Assembly (NCBI GenBank): GCA_949751835.1
Contig: CATKHK010000001.1
Location: 62,001 to 126,000, forward strand
Direction: 5' to 3'
DNA from: Blepharisma japonicum
Lineage: Eukaryota > Ciliophora > Heterotrichea > Heterotrichida > Blepharismidae
DNA length: 64,000 nt
In this document: in pieces, positions 11,903 through 21,475 of the stretch
Position numbering within the stretch: the first letter of the stretch is position 1
Layout of the letters: each line of letters starts with the position of its first letter
Notes under the pieces: generated by a model
Seen by the model: only the letters and a program-made list of their open reading frames with translations
What the model was told of the DNA's origin: nothing
The model's database searches: none
Made by a program: the position numbers and the translations under genes

Positions 11903-14900
11903 ATGCACAGTCCATCCGTATTAGAAACAATTGAGCCAATTCTTCCTTCCGAATCCTCTGAGCTAGAAGCACTCTCTGACAATTGTGGGTCCTCAAAACT
12001 GACAAAACTCGGCCAAAAGCCAAGTTTGGATGACCTCAGATCATATCAAGACAGCATTATCAAGCGTATCAAATACCTTCGAAAAATCTATGGCCGCAAG
12101 CTACATCATATAGCTGAATATGAACGTTCAAGAACACATAGAGATCATCTTTTAGGTGAAATGGAATGAATGGCTGAAGATTTTGATAGAGAAAGAAAGC
12201 TAAAAATCGCGTCCGCCAAAAAGCTAGTAAGGGCTTCATTGGGAATCATAAAGCAAAAACAAGAGCAGGCTAAAAAATTCTCTGAAGAAGAGCTTGCAAT
12301 GAGACGAAAGCTTGCCAATAGAGTCTCTAAAATGATTACTAAATATTGAAGTGCAGTTGTTAAAATAGCTTGCCATATAAGGTCGTTACAAGACGAAGAG
12401 AAAAAACAAAACTTGAGGAATAGGAGGTTAGACAAACTTGTAGATAAACAGCTGGAACTATCAAATAAAGTAGCGAAGAAGCTACATCAGAGGAATGGGC
12501 CAGTTGTGATACAGCTGAAATGAGAAAACGAACAATGGAGGGCGTGGGAAGACAAAGATGCAGTAGAAAACGCGGCAGAGATGGCAAGCTTGATGCAGCC
12601 TAAAGGAATCACATTAGCAACTTCAAAGGTTTTTACAAAGCTACCTTTTTTAATAAGAGGACAGCTCAGAGAATACCAGCACATTGGCCTTGACTGGCTT
12701 GTTACCTTACACGATAAGAAGCTTAATGGGATTTTAGCTGACGAAATGGGCCTTGGCAAAACAATCCAAACTATTGCCCTGCTTTCCTATTTGGCTTGTG
12801 AAAGAGGGGTTTGGGGTCCCCATCTAATAGTAGTTCCAACCAGCATTGTGATGAACTGAGAAATGGAGCTAAAAAGATGGTGCCCAGCCCTCAAAGTCCT
12901 CACATACTTCGGGACACAAAAAGAAAGGAAACTTAAACGCCAAGGATGGTCCAAGCCAAACTCTTTTCACGTTTGTATTACTTCATATAAGCTGGTAGTT
13001 CAAGATCATTTTGCATTTAAAAGAAAACAATGGTATTATTTAATTCTTGATGAGGCTCAGCATATAAAAAATTTTCATTCCCAAAGATGGCAAATATTAT
13101 TGAAATTTAATTCACAGAGAAGACTTTTGCTTACAGGAACTCCATTACAGAATGATGTTATGGAGCTATGAAGCTTGCTGCATTTTTTAATGCCTGATTT
13201 ATTTACATCTCATGAAGATTTTTACGCATGATTTTCAAGCCCATTTCACAGCGCAATCAGTAATAATACTGATTTTTCGCTTACTGTCATTCAAAGGCTT
13301 CATTCAATTCTCAGACCTTTTTTATTGAGAAGAATGAAAAAAGATGTAGAAACGCAGCTTCCTGATAAAATTCACCATATCATTTTTTGTCCATTATCAA
13401 GAAGGCAGCAATACCTGTATGATGAATTTCTAGAAAGAAGATATGTACAAGTCTCTGGTGACTGTGTAAGCTTAATGAATGTATTAATGCAATTGAGAAA
13501 AGTATGCAACCATCCTGATCTTTTTGAGCCAAGAGATGTAAAAGCTCCTTTCCAAAGTGTCCAATTACGAATTAAAATGCACCCTATGTTTTTAATTAAT
13601 GATGAAAAAATCTACCCCTGGATAGGATTTGCAGATAGAGAAAAAAACAGCAAAATTAATGCAATAGAAATTAGTTATTTAGCAAATTTAAGATGAAAAT
13701 TAGGAATCACGATGGTTCCTGAACTGAAAATGGGAATGAAAATCCCTAAAGCTCCTGTAGTAGTCCCTTATAATAAGAAAAAAACTGATGTTGTCCCTAT
13801 ATATGGAGCTGCTTTGATTGATTTATTAAAAATTGAAAAATTGAGAAATTATCGAGGATATTCAGCAAATCTCAATAAGGTGTATAAAGGAAACAAATAT
13901 AAAAGAAGGGCGATAAAAGGAAGTTATATTAAAATTATTAATCCAAGATGAGCAAAAATTTTGATTTCTTCTGTTGAGGATAGATTAAAAAACCTTTCAG
14001 AAATCATAATAAAGTATCAAGTAATCCAGCCTAAAGTGTCAAATCCTTCACCTATGCTTGATTTAACCAAAAATTGTCAGGTTTTTGACAATTTAATTGC
14101 TCAAGAGCAATATCTTCAATATAAAATTTTCCCAAAAATTGCAATTCTGCATTACTTAATTACCAGACAGCAGCTTTTATTCCCTGATCGGCAATCAATT
14201 GAACATGACTGTGGAAAATTGCGAAAACTTTCAGCATTGCTTCACAAACTTAGCCAAGAAAACCATAAATGCGTAATTTTTACTCAAATGACAAAGATGC
14301 TTGATATATTAGAAAAGTTTCTCAATCTACATGGGTATACGTATGTGAGACTTGATGGGAATACAAAAGTGGAAACAAGGCAAAGGGTTATTGATATTTT
14401 CAATTTAGATCCAAGAGTTTTTTGTTTTATTTCTTCTACAAGGAGCGGTGGGTTAGGAATTAATTTAACAGGAGCTGACACAGTTATATTTTACGACACA
14501 GATTGAAACCCTGCAATGGATAAACAAGCCCAAGACCGATGCCACAGAATTGGCCAAACCAGAAACGTCCATATCTACCGCCTCATTTCTTCTTATACAA
14601 TTGAAGAAAACATTCTCAAAAAATCCCTCCAAAAAAGTCACCTTGACGATCTCATTATGGAAGAAGGCCAATTTACTACACAATATCTCCAGCACCAGCG
14701 CGTCAAAGTTGAAGAATTCTTTGAAAATGTCTCAGACGAAGCCCTAGAAGAAGCCTGCAAACAAGTAGAAGATGCAGAAGATATCAAAGCATTAAGAGCC
14801 GCAAAGCAAGAAGAAATTCAAGAAGAAAACGAGTTTGAAGACTCTTCAAAGCAGTTTGAATTTATGAGCAGGGTTGACCCTGTCACAAAGCTGTGTATTG

Positions 14901-15082
14901 ATAATTATTTAATTGAGCATCCTTCTGAGGATATTGAGGATGAAATTGAAGAAAATGAACAAAGTGATGAAGAAAGCAGCGAAGAGGAAGATGAAGATAT
15001 GGGCGTCGAGTGGGTTGATGGGGGTGAACAAATTTATAAGGAAAGAATGGAATTCTTGACGAGCAGATATATCGTTTATTAA
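11903..15082 (+). CDS. SWR1: SWR1/SRCAP-type chromatin remodeler ATPase, 1059 aa
   Basis: One frame from ATG 11903 to TAA 15080-15082 gives 1059 residues with about nine TGA-encoded Trp. An HSA domain ([17 protein letters not shown], about residue 86 onward) is followed by the SNF2 ATPase. Lobe 1 has DEMGLGKT (about 280-287), a DEAQ box (about 382) and [10 protein letters not shown]. Lobe 2 has [45 protein letters not shown]. The lobes are separated by an insertion carrying [13 protein letters not shown], as expected for the SWR1/INO80 split-ATPase class. The tail after RQHRIGQ-type motifs ([16 protein letters not shown]) matches SWR1 rather than INO80. SWR1 exchanges H2A for H2A.Z in nucleosomes. 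It is shorter than yeast Swr1 (about 1500 aa). A longer start is possible only through a non-ATG codon, so I chose the first in-frame ATG. Confidence 0.92.
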
Positions 15083-15099
15083 AATCATTTATAAAGTTA

Positions 15100-16431
15100 T
15101 TAAATTGTTCTTAGTTTCACTACAAAGTCGAAAAGTTCTTTTTTCTTATTGGTTTCTACTCTTGACCCATTTAATAGCTCTTCTGTAATAATTCCTTTGC
15201 TTTCTATTTGTTCACAGATTTTGTCTTTTAAGCCTAAATATTCATCAGGGCTGAAGCCCATTTTATCGCAAAATTCTTCTTCTACAGAAGTTAGCTGCGT
15301 GGATGGATTTATAATTGAGTTTAATTCAGCAATTTCTGCCCCAGCAATTTGTTGATCTCTCTCTTGCTGTGCCATTTTGTGCATAAATGGCTCTTTAAAA
15401 ATAACATCATACTCTTTCCCTTTAATTGAGCTATTTCTTTTTTCATTTAAAAATTTTTTAAAATCTTCTTCAGTCGCAATCCCAAGACTTCTGGCTTCTC
15501 TCAATTCTTCTAATTTCAGCTTCAAAATATATTCTTTAGTCAGTCCTTCACATAACGCTATATGCTTATCAGGCGGCAAAAGCCTCGCAAATGGCTTCAG
15601 TGACTGGTAAATGCTTTTCTCTACAGGGTTTCTGAATTTTCTTTCATTTTTTACTTCTATAGGCCATCTTTCCATTACGAACTTTTTCCTTTCTTCACGC
15701 TCGTCTAAGACTTTATTATAAGCTTCTAATTGCTTTAGCTTGATTTGTGTTTCTTCATATCTGTCGTCGTCATAAAACTCGAGATCTGCTAGGTATAATT
15801 CTATATCATTTTCCCACTCAACATCAAAATCGCGCCTAAAAGGTATATAGCCTGCAAAATCACTCAGGGCAGGTTTTTCTAGCTCATTTCTACGGTCAGG
15901 TATAGGCATGGGGTCTCGGATGATTTCTTTGAATCTTGATAAAGCATTGGATTGGGTTTGGACAATATACCCACGGTCATCTCTATAGCTTATTATTTCA
16001 ATATTTGTCAACTCTATAGGGGATTTTTTCATATAAATTTGTTTGTAATGCTTTTCGCATTCCCAGCTGGATTTTTTTGTATATAAAGCTTTAGATATAG
16101 TACCCCAGTTTCCATATCCGTATTTTAGCATTGATTCCAAAAGGAGAATTTCCTCTTTTGCTGATCAACTTGAGTTGAATAAAGGAAATTTAAGGCTGTC
16201 AATTATGAAAAATTTGTGAAGCCGAGTGTGGCAGCCTTTTTCAAGGCCTTGAGTGTAACAATCGACACATATCAAGATATTGGGGCATTCAGCGCATTTT
16301 ATATATGTGGCATTTGTGATGTCTTTGAAACAAAATTCGCAAGAAAGCTGTGAAGCGCCACCTAGGTTTTTCTAAGTAATTTTTACAAGTTTTTTGAGAA
16401 GGGATTTGTAGGCAAAGGTTGAGTTGTCCAT
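15100..16431 (-). CDS. ADA2: transcriptional adaptor ADA2 (ZZ-SANT), 438 aa, one 15-nt intron
   Basis: The coding parts are 16387-16431 and 15100-16371 on the minus strand, joined across a 15-nt intron (16372-16386); stop TAA 15100-15102. Without splicing, a TAG ends the frame after 18 codons. With splicing it reads into a ZZ zinc finger (CEFCFKDI, CAECPN, CVDCYTQG, then CHTRLHKF) and a SANT domain starting WSAKEEILLLESMLKYGYGNW (first Trp is TGA). Next comes the ADA2 signature AGYIPFRRDFDVEWEND, then a helical region and a C-terminal SWIRM-like segment. ADA2 pairs with GCN5 and ADA3 in SAGA/ADA histone acetyltransferase complexes. It is convergent with SWR1, 17 bp apart. Confidence 0.93.
16372..16386 (-). 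other. 15-nt intron in ADA2
   Basis: Read on the minus strand the intron is GTAAAAATTACTTAG. Its removal joins codon 15 (Leu) directly to the ZZ-finger frame; retention introduces an in-frame TAG. Confidence 0.9.
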
Positions 16432-16698
16432 TCTATTTTAATTAAATATAATATTTTATCTGCTATAAGTATCATAAAATTAAGAAAATTGGTATTTTTA
16501 AAATTAAATAAAAATTGAGAAATTCTTTATTTAAGGAGAGTCATTTTTCTATACCTCTGCATCCAAATTTCTTAATCCTTGAGATTTAGTACTAGTCTTT
16601 AATATATAAAAAATATACTAAATAACTCTTATTATTTAATTTTCCATCATATTTACCTCTAATTTCATTTAAAACGCTCTTTTCCACATCCCACTAAA

Positions 16699-17385
16699 AT
16701 GTCGTTAAAATTTAAAATGTTCCTCTACTTATTATCCTTCGCCCTATCTCTCGCTCAAGACTGTCACCCTCAATGCTCCTGAAAATGTGACGATCCTCAT
16801 TGTGCAGCCATCTGCTCCCCTATCTGTGAAGCACCATCCTGTCACGTTTCGTGCACCCCTCCAGAAGAGCCTCAATGTGATGTATCCTGTGCATCTCCAG
16901 TATGTGACATAAAATGCCCAGAAGAGCCTTGTACCTCTCAAAACTGTCCACCATGCCATACAGACTGTAAAAACCCTGAATGTGTGACTCGCTGCAAATC
17001 TCCTGAGCCTGATTGCCAAGTTGTTTGTGAAGACTTAAAATGCACTTGGGACTGTCATAAGCCAGAATGCCCAAAACCTAAATGTGACCTTGTGTGTGAA
17101 AATCCTCATTGCTCACCGGTTTTGGAGTGCTGCAAATGTAAGCCTGGACAAGTCCCATATACAAAGGAGACTTATTCATTATTTAATAAGGATGAGCCTG
17201 ATGCAAGCTGCTGCACTTGTGGAGACCATCAGGGCATTGTGGATATGAAAATGGGAGGAGATGGGATGGAATTTCTGATAGAAAAACAAGAAGAGCCTGA
17301 AGAAGAGGAAGAAATTGAGGTAGAAACTGAAGAAAGTGAAGAAGAGCCTGAACAAGTTGTGAGTATTTCAAACGAGTTTAAGTAA
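16699..17385 (+). CDS. secreted or surface Cys-rich protein with acidic tail, 228 aa
   Basis: ATG 16699 to TAA 17383-17385. Residues 1-19 form a signal peptide (hydrophobic FLYLLSFALSLAQ), then about 120 residues of repeated short Cys modules with patterns such as C-x3-C, CxPxC and DCHxPxC. The last 50 residues are almost wholly Glu-rich. One Trp in the Cys-rich part (CSWKC) is TGA; others are TGG. I do not recognise a named family. The pattern resembles extracellular disulfide-rich or metal-binding proteins common in ciliates, and the acidic tail could bind cations such as calcium. No transmembrane segment or GPI signal is evident after the signal peptide. It is divergent from ADA2 (267 bp between starts). 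Confidence 0.8.
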
Positions 17386-17841
17386 ATGTAAAAGATTTTT
17401 AAATAACTTGCTAGGATTATAGTAAGAAATAGTTAAAAAATAACGAGAAATTATGAATTTGATAAAATAAAAGATATTAAATTAAAAATCCTTTTAATTT
17501 TTAAAATCTATAAATTTATTAGTAGATTAAACACATTTTTTCTATAATAATTTGCGAATTTCTGACGATCTAATATGAATTTTTCCTCTCCCTCCAAAAA
17601 TTAAAATGATTTTTGGATAAAATCCAATCAGAAACCTACTAATTTACCGTTTGTTATTTATCTGCATCAATTTTTATTTTTATTTATTTTAATTTCAGCT
17701 TATTTTTATATAAATTCCCAACTCTCCAAAAATCGCATTTTTATGTTTCATTTTTAAAATCTAAATAAGTTGTGATTAATCTAATCACAGCAAAAACTCC
17801 ATTTAATATCAAAAATAATTTCTGTTGGCTCCTTGTAATAA
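17386..17841. other. AT-rich spacer, promoter region of the Nudix gene
   Basis: No gene seen. Contains the 19-bp dyad at 17771-17789. Confidence 0.5.
17771..17789. promoter_or_regulatory. dyad-symmetric element upstream of the Nudix gene
   Basis: TGTGATTA, a 3-nt spacer and TAATCACA form a perfect inverted repeat ending 52 nt before the ATG at 17842. Size and position would suit a homodimeric DNA-binding protein site. Function is inferred only from symmetry and location. Confidence 0.3.
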
Positions 17842-18450
17842 ATGCAATCTGATGAAATAATCCATAGAGGCGCTTTCATTGAAGTCAAAGCGATTCCATT
17901 TACTATAAAAGACCATAAATGACAAGCAAAATGAGAATATGTTCAGCGCAACAATCGGCCAGAATTGAGGTCTATTGACATTGTTTGTATTATTCCCACA
18001 TTTAAAGAAAATTCCAATGAAATGCTAGTCTTGACGGCTATGTATAGATGCTCGTCAGAAAAAGTAATTTTGAGTTTGCCTTCAGGGTTTGTTCAAGATG
18101 GGGACTTAGTTGAAAATTCTTTAGATATTTTGTATAGAAAAACTAGATATTTGGGGAAATCTGAGGATGTCACTATTCTTGGAACACCTACTCATTCAGA
18201 TCCATGGAAAAGCAATGAAACAATTCAATATGTAAAAATCAAAATAAATCAAAATCTAGAAGAAAATATGGAGATAAGAGAGAGAAATGACTCTGAAATG
18301 GTTAAAATAGAAGTTGTCCCAATTAGAGGTCTTTTGGAGAGCCTTTTCAAGCTTTGTCAAGAGAATGACTATTTGCTGGATTCTAGGCTGTATACTTTGG
18401 CACTTGGGATTGAGAAAAAACACTGTTTGAATTCAAATAAAAATAATTAG
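17842..18450 (+). CDS. NUDT5-like Nudix-fold protein with degenerate Nudix box, 202 aa
   Basis: ATG 17842 to TAG 18448-18450, with Trp codons TGA at two N-terminal sites. The layout follows ADP-ribose pyrophosphatases of the NUDT5 type: an N-terminal strand with WEYVQRNNRP, then IDIVCIIPTF, a core strand leading to LSLPSGFVQDGD, and a C-terminal LYTLALGIEK helix. The Nudix box should read G-x5-E-x7-R-E-x2-E-E-x-G. Here (residues 82-105) the REUXEE helix is replaced by LDILYRKTR, so the metal-binding glutamates are missing. The fold is probably kept but hydrolysis is unlikely; a binding or regulatory role is an inference. Confidence 0.7.
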
Positions 18451-18576
18451 TTATAATTAATTATTACTACTATTAATTTTTATAATTTTTAAGAAAAAAA
18501 TTATGCATTTTGTGTTTGATGCTAGTGAAATTGCTCTTCATATAGAAAATCCAAAACAAGTATTAAATATAAATTA

Positions 18577-18658
18577 GCTTCTAAAAAGCCTTAAATAATA
18601 TGGAATTTCGCCTTTAGTGGTTTCCAATGGACGTCACTCAAGGCAGAAGCCTTTTTTT
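18577..18658 (+). ncRNA. candidate structured small RNA ending in a T-run
   Basis: GCTTCT (18577-18582) is complementary to AGAAGC (18645-18650). Just inside the 3' arm, GCCTTTAGTG (18610-18619) pairs with CACTCAAGGC (18635-18644) with one mismatch. An alternative pairing is the local hairpin AAGGC-AGAA-GCCTT. Seven T residues follow at 18652-18658, as at a pol III terminator, and a TATA-like ATTAAATATAAA lies just upstream. I could not match it to tRNA, U6, U5 or SRP RNA. Strand and ends are inferred from the T-run. Confidence 0.3.
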
Positions 18659-18803
18659 AAAAAATTTTCACAATTTATTTCTGCCTTTTTTCTACTTTAT
18701 CTCTTTTGCTTCTCTTTTAATTTTAATCACTTTCTTCATTATCTATAATGATAATCTTGCATTGTTTCCTTTTTGATATTTTTCAGATTATTTACCAATA
18801 TAT

Positions 18804-19061
18804 TTAATCCTGTAATTTTAAGTAATTTGAATTTGATTGAGAATCAAGAATATTAAAATAAGTCGTTGATGGCATCTTGATATATAAATGAGATTTTTTC
18901 GATAAATAAGTTGAATATGAAAAGTTTAATTCAATTTTCAAAATGTCTGATTCCTTCCAAGAATAAATTTTCTTTGAAGTCAGCTTTCCAACTACACAAA
19001 TTCAAAAAGCTCCAAAATCTCTAAGAAGATTGACTCCAAACTTTTGTTGAAAATTATCATT
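18804..19061 (-). pseudogene. 85-codon decayed coding segment
   Basis: Open on the minus strand with TGA as Trp, ending at TAA 18804-18806. The translation is well-composed (GAFWICVVGKLTSKKIYSW, later LYIKMPSTTYFN) but has no ATG start. It is preceded by TAG, and further protein-like sequence continues upstream in shifted frames up to about 19340. The pattern fits a beta-propeller-like repeat gene that has decayed. No function is claimed. Confidence 0.3.
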
Positions 19062-19820
19062 CTATAGCCAAATAACTAATACAGCAATGATCTCGCTACC
19101 CTAATGCTCTGTGTGGGTTTCTTTGAGATATCAATATTTAGGGAGTTGCATACTCATAGCTGAACTTATGATACCTGTAAAGCTTCCAAATTTTTATATT
19201 TAATTTTGGTTGAAAAATTATAAGTCCTTCAGATCTATTGAATTTTGAGAAAGTGCTAACTGAATGAAATAAGCATTTGGTTGAATGGAGAGAAACTCAG
19301 CGACTCTCCCATTGCTAGTTAGCGAGATTATTTTAGTGAAAAATCTACTTTAAGTAAAGAATGCATAAGAAAAATATGTATAGAGAAGAAAAATGTTAAA
19401 AATCACTCACAGAAGTATTGATTTAATGAATTCTTTGAGTCCTCATAGAGAAAAAATAGATAGGAATTTCAAAATTAAATTTGACTCCTGATGTATAATA
19501 CACTTAGAAAAAATTCTTTCATTGTGCGTTTATTTTATGCAAAAAGTCTTATTTAGATTAATCGATTAAATTAATTAAAAAAGATATTTTATATAATTAA
19601 CGGATTTCCTTTTGAATTATCATCTAAATAAAAGACTAGTCTGCAAAAGGCCAGAAGCTCAAACCTCATATCTGGGAGCTTAGAATGAATTTAAATTTAA
19701 ATATGGCGTATTATTATAACGATTTCTTCAAAATAATGTGCGTCACTTTTCATAATGTGCATACATTTTAAACGCAATTGACCGTTAGGCCATAACATAT
19801 AATAAATTATTTCTAATAGC

Positions 19821-20756
19821 ATGAATACTCAATCGCTTGACCTATACTCAAACAAGGAAAACCAGATCTCCAAAAAGACTCTAAGAGGTGCAGAAAACAG
19901 ATTTAGATCATTTGGTCATGATATTACCAATATAACCCTTCGCCCTCTTGATATTGACAGTCAGGATTCTTTTGATCCCCAACGACTTGGTTATTATGCT
20001 CACGATATTTTTAACTATCTTCAATCAATTGAAAAATTATATATCCCAAGAGAAGGCTATATGAGACGACAGCATGAGATTAACGAAGGAATGAGAGCAA
20101 TCTTAATAGACTGGATTATAGAAGTCCACCTGAAATTTAAGCTTCTTCCTGAAACGCTTTATTTAGCAGTCAATTTAATTGACAGATATCTAGAAATTGT
20201 GAATGTGAGCACCTCGATATTGCAGTTAATTGGAGTTTCTGCACTTTTGATAGCTTGCAAATATGAAGAAATTTATTTTCCAGATATAAAGGATTTAGCC
20301 AAAATAACAGACGATACCTATACAAAAGCAGAAATTTTAGAAATGGAAGCAAAAATCCTCAGCACGCTGCAATATAACATTACAACACCCAGCTCTTTTA
20401 GGTTTTTAGAGCGCTATTCACGGCTATGTGAATTTGAGGATAAAGATTTCCATTTCGCACAGTATCTTATAGAAATGACACTTATGGAGTACAAAATGAT
20501 CAAATTTTCTCCTTCTATTATAGCTATATCAGCAGTTTATTTAACAAATAAGCTGAATGATGTAAAAGATCTATTGCCAAGCGCATTGGTTGAGCAAACT
20601 AAATACGGTAAACAAGATTTAAAGGCTTGTACAAAAGAACTGCATTTATTGCTTCAAAATATCAAGCATTCTCAGCACCAAGCTTTAGTGAAAAAATTTT
20701 CACTGCCAAGATTTAGTGAAGTTGCCAAGTCTATAAACTTAGGAACTTACTTATAA
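19821..20756 (+). CDS. A/B-type mitotic cyclin, 311 aa
   Basis: ATG 19821 to TAA 20754-20756, no intron and no TGA. The cyclin box starts at the hallmark MRAILIDWIIEVH (about residue 94), continues through LACKYEEIYFPD, and is followed by a C-terminal cyclin fold (SSFRFLERYSRL). The short N terminus has a KEN box (residues 12-14), and RSFGHDITN resembles a weakened destruction box with the key Leu replaced. This suggests turnover by the APC/C, mainly through the KEN motif. It would activate a CDK1-like kinase at mitosis of the micronucleus or in the cell cycle generally. It is shorter than animal cyclin B because the N terminus is brief. Confidence 0.92.
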   Translation: MNTQSLDLYSNKENQISKKTLRGAENRFRSFGHDITNITLRPLDIDSQDSFDPQRLGYYAHDIFNYLQSIEKLYIPREGYMRRQHEINEGMRAILIDWIIEVHLKFKLLPETLYLAVNLIDRYLEIVNVSTSILQLIGVSALLIACKYEEIYFPDIKDLAKITDDTYTKAEILEMEAKILSTLQYNITTPSSFRFLERYSRLCEFEDKDFHFAQYLIEMTLMEYKMIKFSPSIIAISAVYLTNKLNDVKDLLPSALVEQTKYGKQDLKACTKELHLLLQNIKHSQHQALVKKFSLPRFSEVAKSINLGTYL

Positions 20757-21120
20757 ATTTATTATTATAAAATAGATTGAGATTAAAAATATTTGATGAT
20801 TGAGAGGAGCTAAGATGAGAGTCTTGAAAATTCAGCTGCTTTATGTAGGAACGGACTAAGAGCAAATAGGAGCGTAAATTTTAATAAGATTAGTTTGCTT
20901 TTATTAATAAAAAGGTTTAATAGCCTTTTAAGAATTTATAATATGCCGAAAGCTTAAGATATAGAATATATAGCGAAGAATATGTGAGAACAACGCTTCA
21001 GCCGTATCAGAGACATAAGATAAGTGGTAAGATATTAGTATGCTTAGGAAAAATGGAATGAAGGTACTCAAACATTTGAGCTCCGAATTAATTTTATAAC
21101 CTTGGCTGAGCTTTGAGATT

Positions 21121-21174
21121 CAGAATTCTCCCTATAAATCATCTGAGGAAAAATTTTTCCTCAGAAAAATTCTG
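21121..21174. repeat. nested palindrome with 24-bp perfect core
   Basis: The core 21142-21165 is a perfect 24-bp palindrome with arms TCTGAGGAAAAA and TTTTTCCTCAGA and no spacer. Outside it, CAGAATT (21121-21127) and AATTCTG (21168-21174) form a second inverted pair. It could extrude as a cruciform or mark a former insertion or excision point. Confidence 0.6.
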
Positions 21175-21396
21175 TTAATGGTAGATACAATTATGGCAAC
21201 ACCCTGGGAATTTCCATGAATATAGCTCCAGTTAAGGCTTTTTCTGCAGCAGTAGCAATATAATTAATAGTAGTAGCTCTCTCTTCAGCCTAGAAAAGTG
21301 AAGGATGATGTTCAGCTTATGATTCTATGAGCATCATACTTAAGCTTATGCCTGGAATAGGCTTTAGAGTAATCTGCCAACCTGTATTAATAACCC

Positions 21397-21459
21397 TAAG
21401 ACGAGATCTTGTTGACAATACAATAAATTTAAATTTAAATTTAAATTAAGACGAGATCT
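21397..21459. repeat. 13-bp direct repeat flanking an AAATTT tract
   Basis: TAAGACGAGATCT occurs at 21397-21409 and again at 21447-21459, exactly 50 bp apart. Between them lies a self-complementary run of AAATTT units (about 21424-21446). Direct repeats around an AT palindrome can mark a target-site duplication or a replication slippage product. Confidence 0.5.
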
Positions 21460-21475
21460 GCAAGAAAACGGTGAA

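Larger units (their letters stand above)
18451..19820. other. long AT-rich intergenic region
   Basis: Holds the candidate structured RNA at 18577-18658 and a minus-strand decayed coding segment at 18804-19061. A 9-bp inverted repeat (ATCTCGCTA at 19090, TAGCGAGAT at 19320) brackets further protein-like but stop-broken sequence. The stretch just before 19821 should be the cyclin promoter. Confidence 0.4.
20757..21475. other. intergenic region with palindrome and direct repeats
   Basis: No complete gene. A minus-strand stretch near 21190-21290 reads as protein-like (ERATTINYIATAAEKALTG) but is bounded by stops. Repeat features are listed separately. Confidence 0.4.

Noticed and set aside
18577-18658. 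Identity as U5 snRNA, tRNA-Sec or U6
   Set aside because: It has a CGCCTTTAG loop-like string, but the U5 loop 1 run, an Sm site in the right place and cloverleaf arms are missing; left as an unknown candidate RNA.
21391-21400. Telomere-like CCCTAA string
   Set aside because: A single copy without tandem repeats; not a chromosome end.
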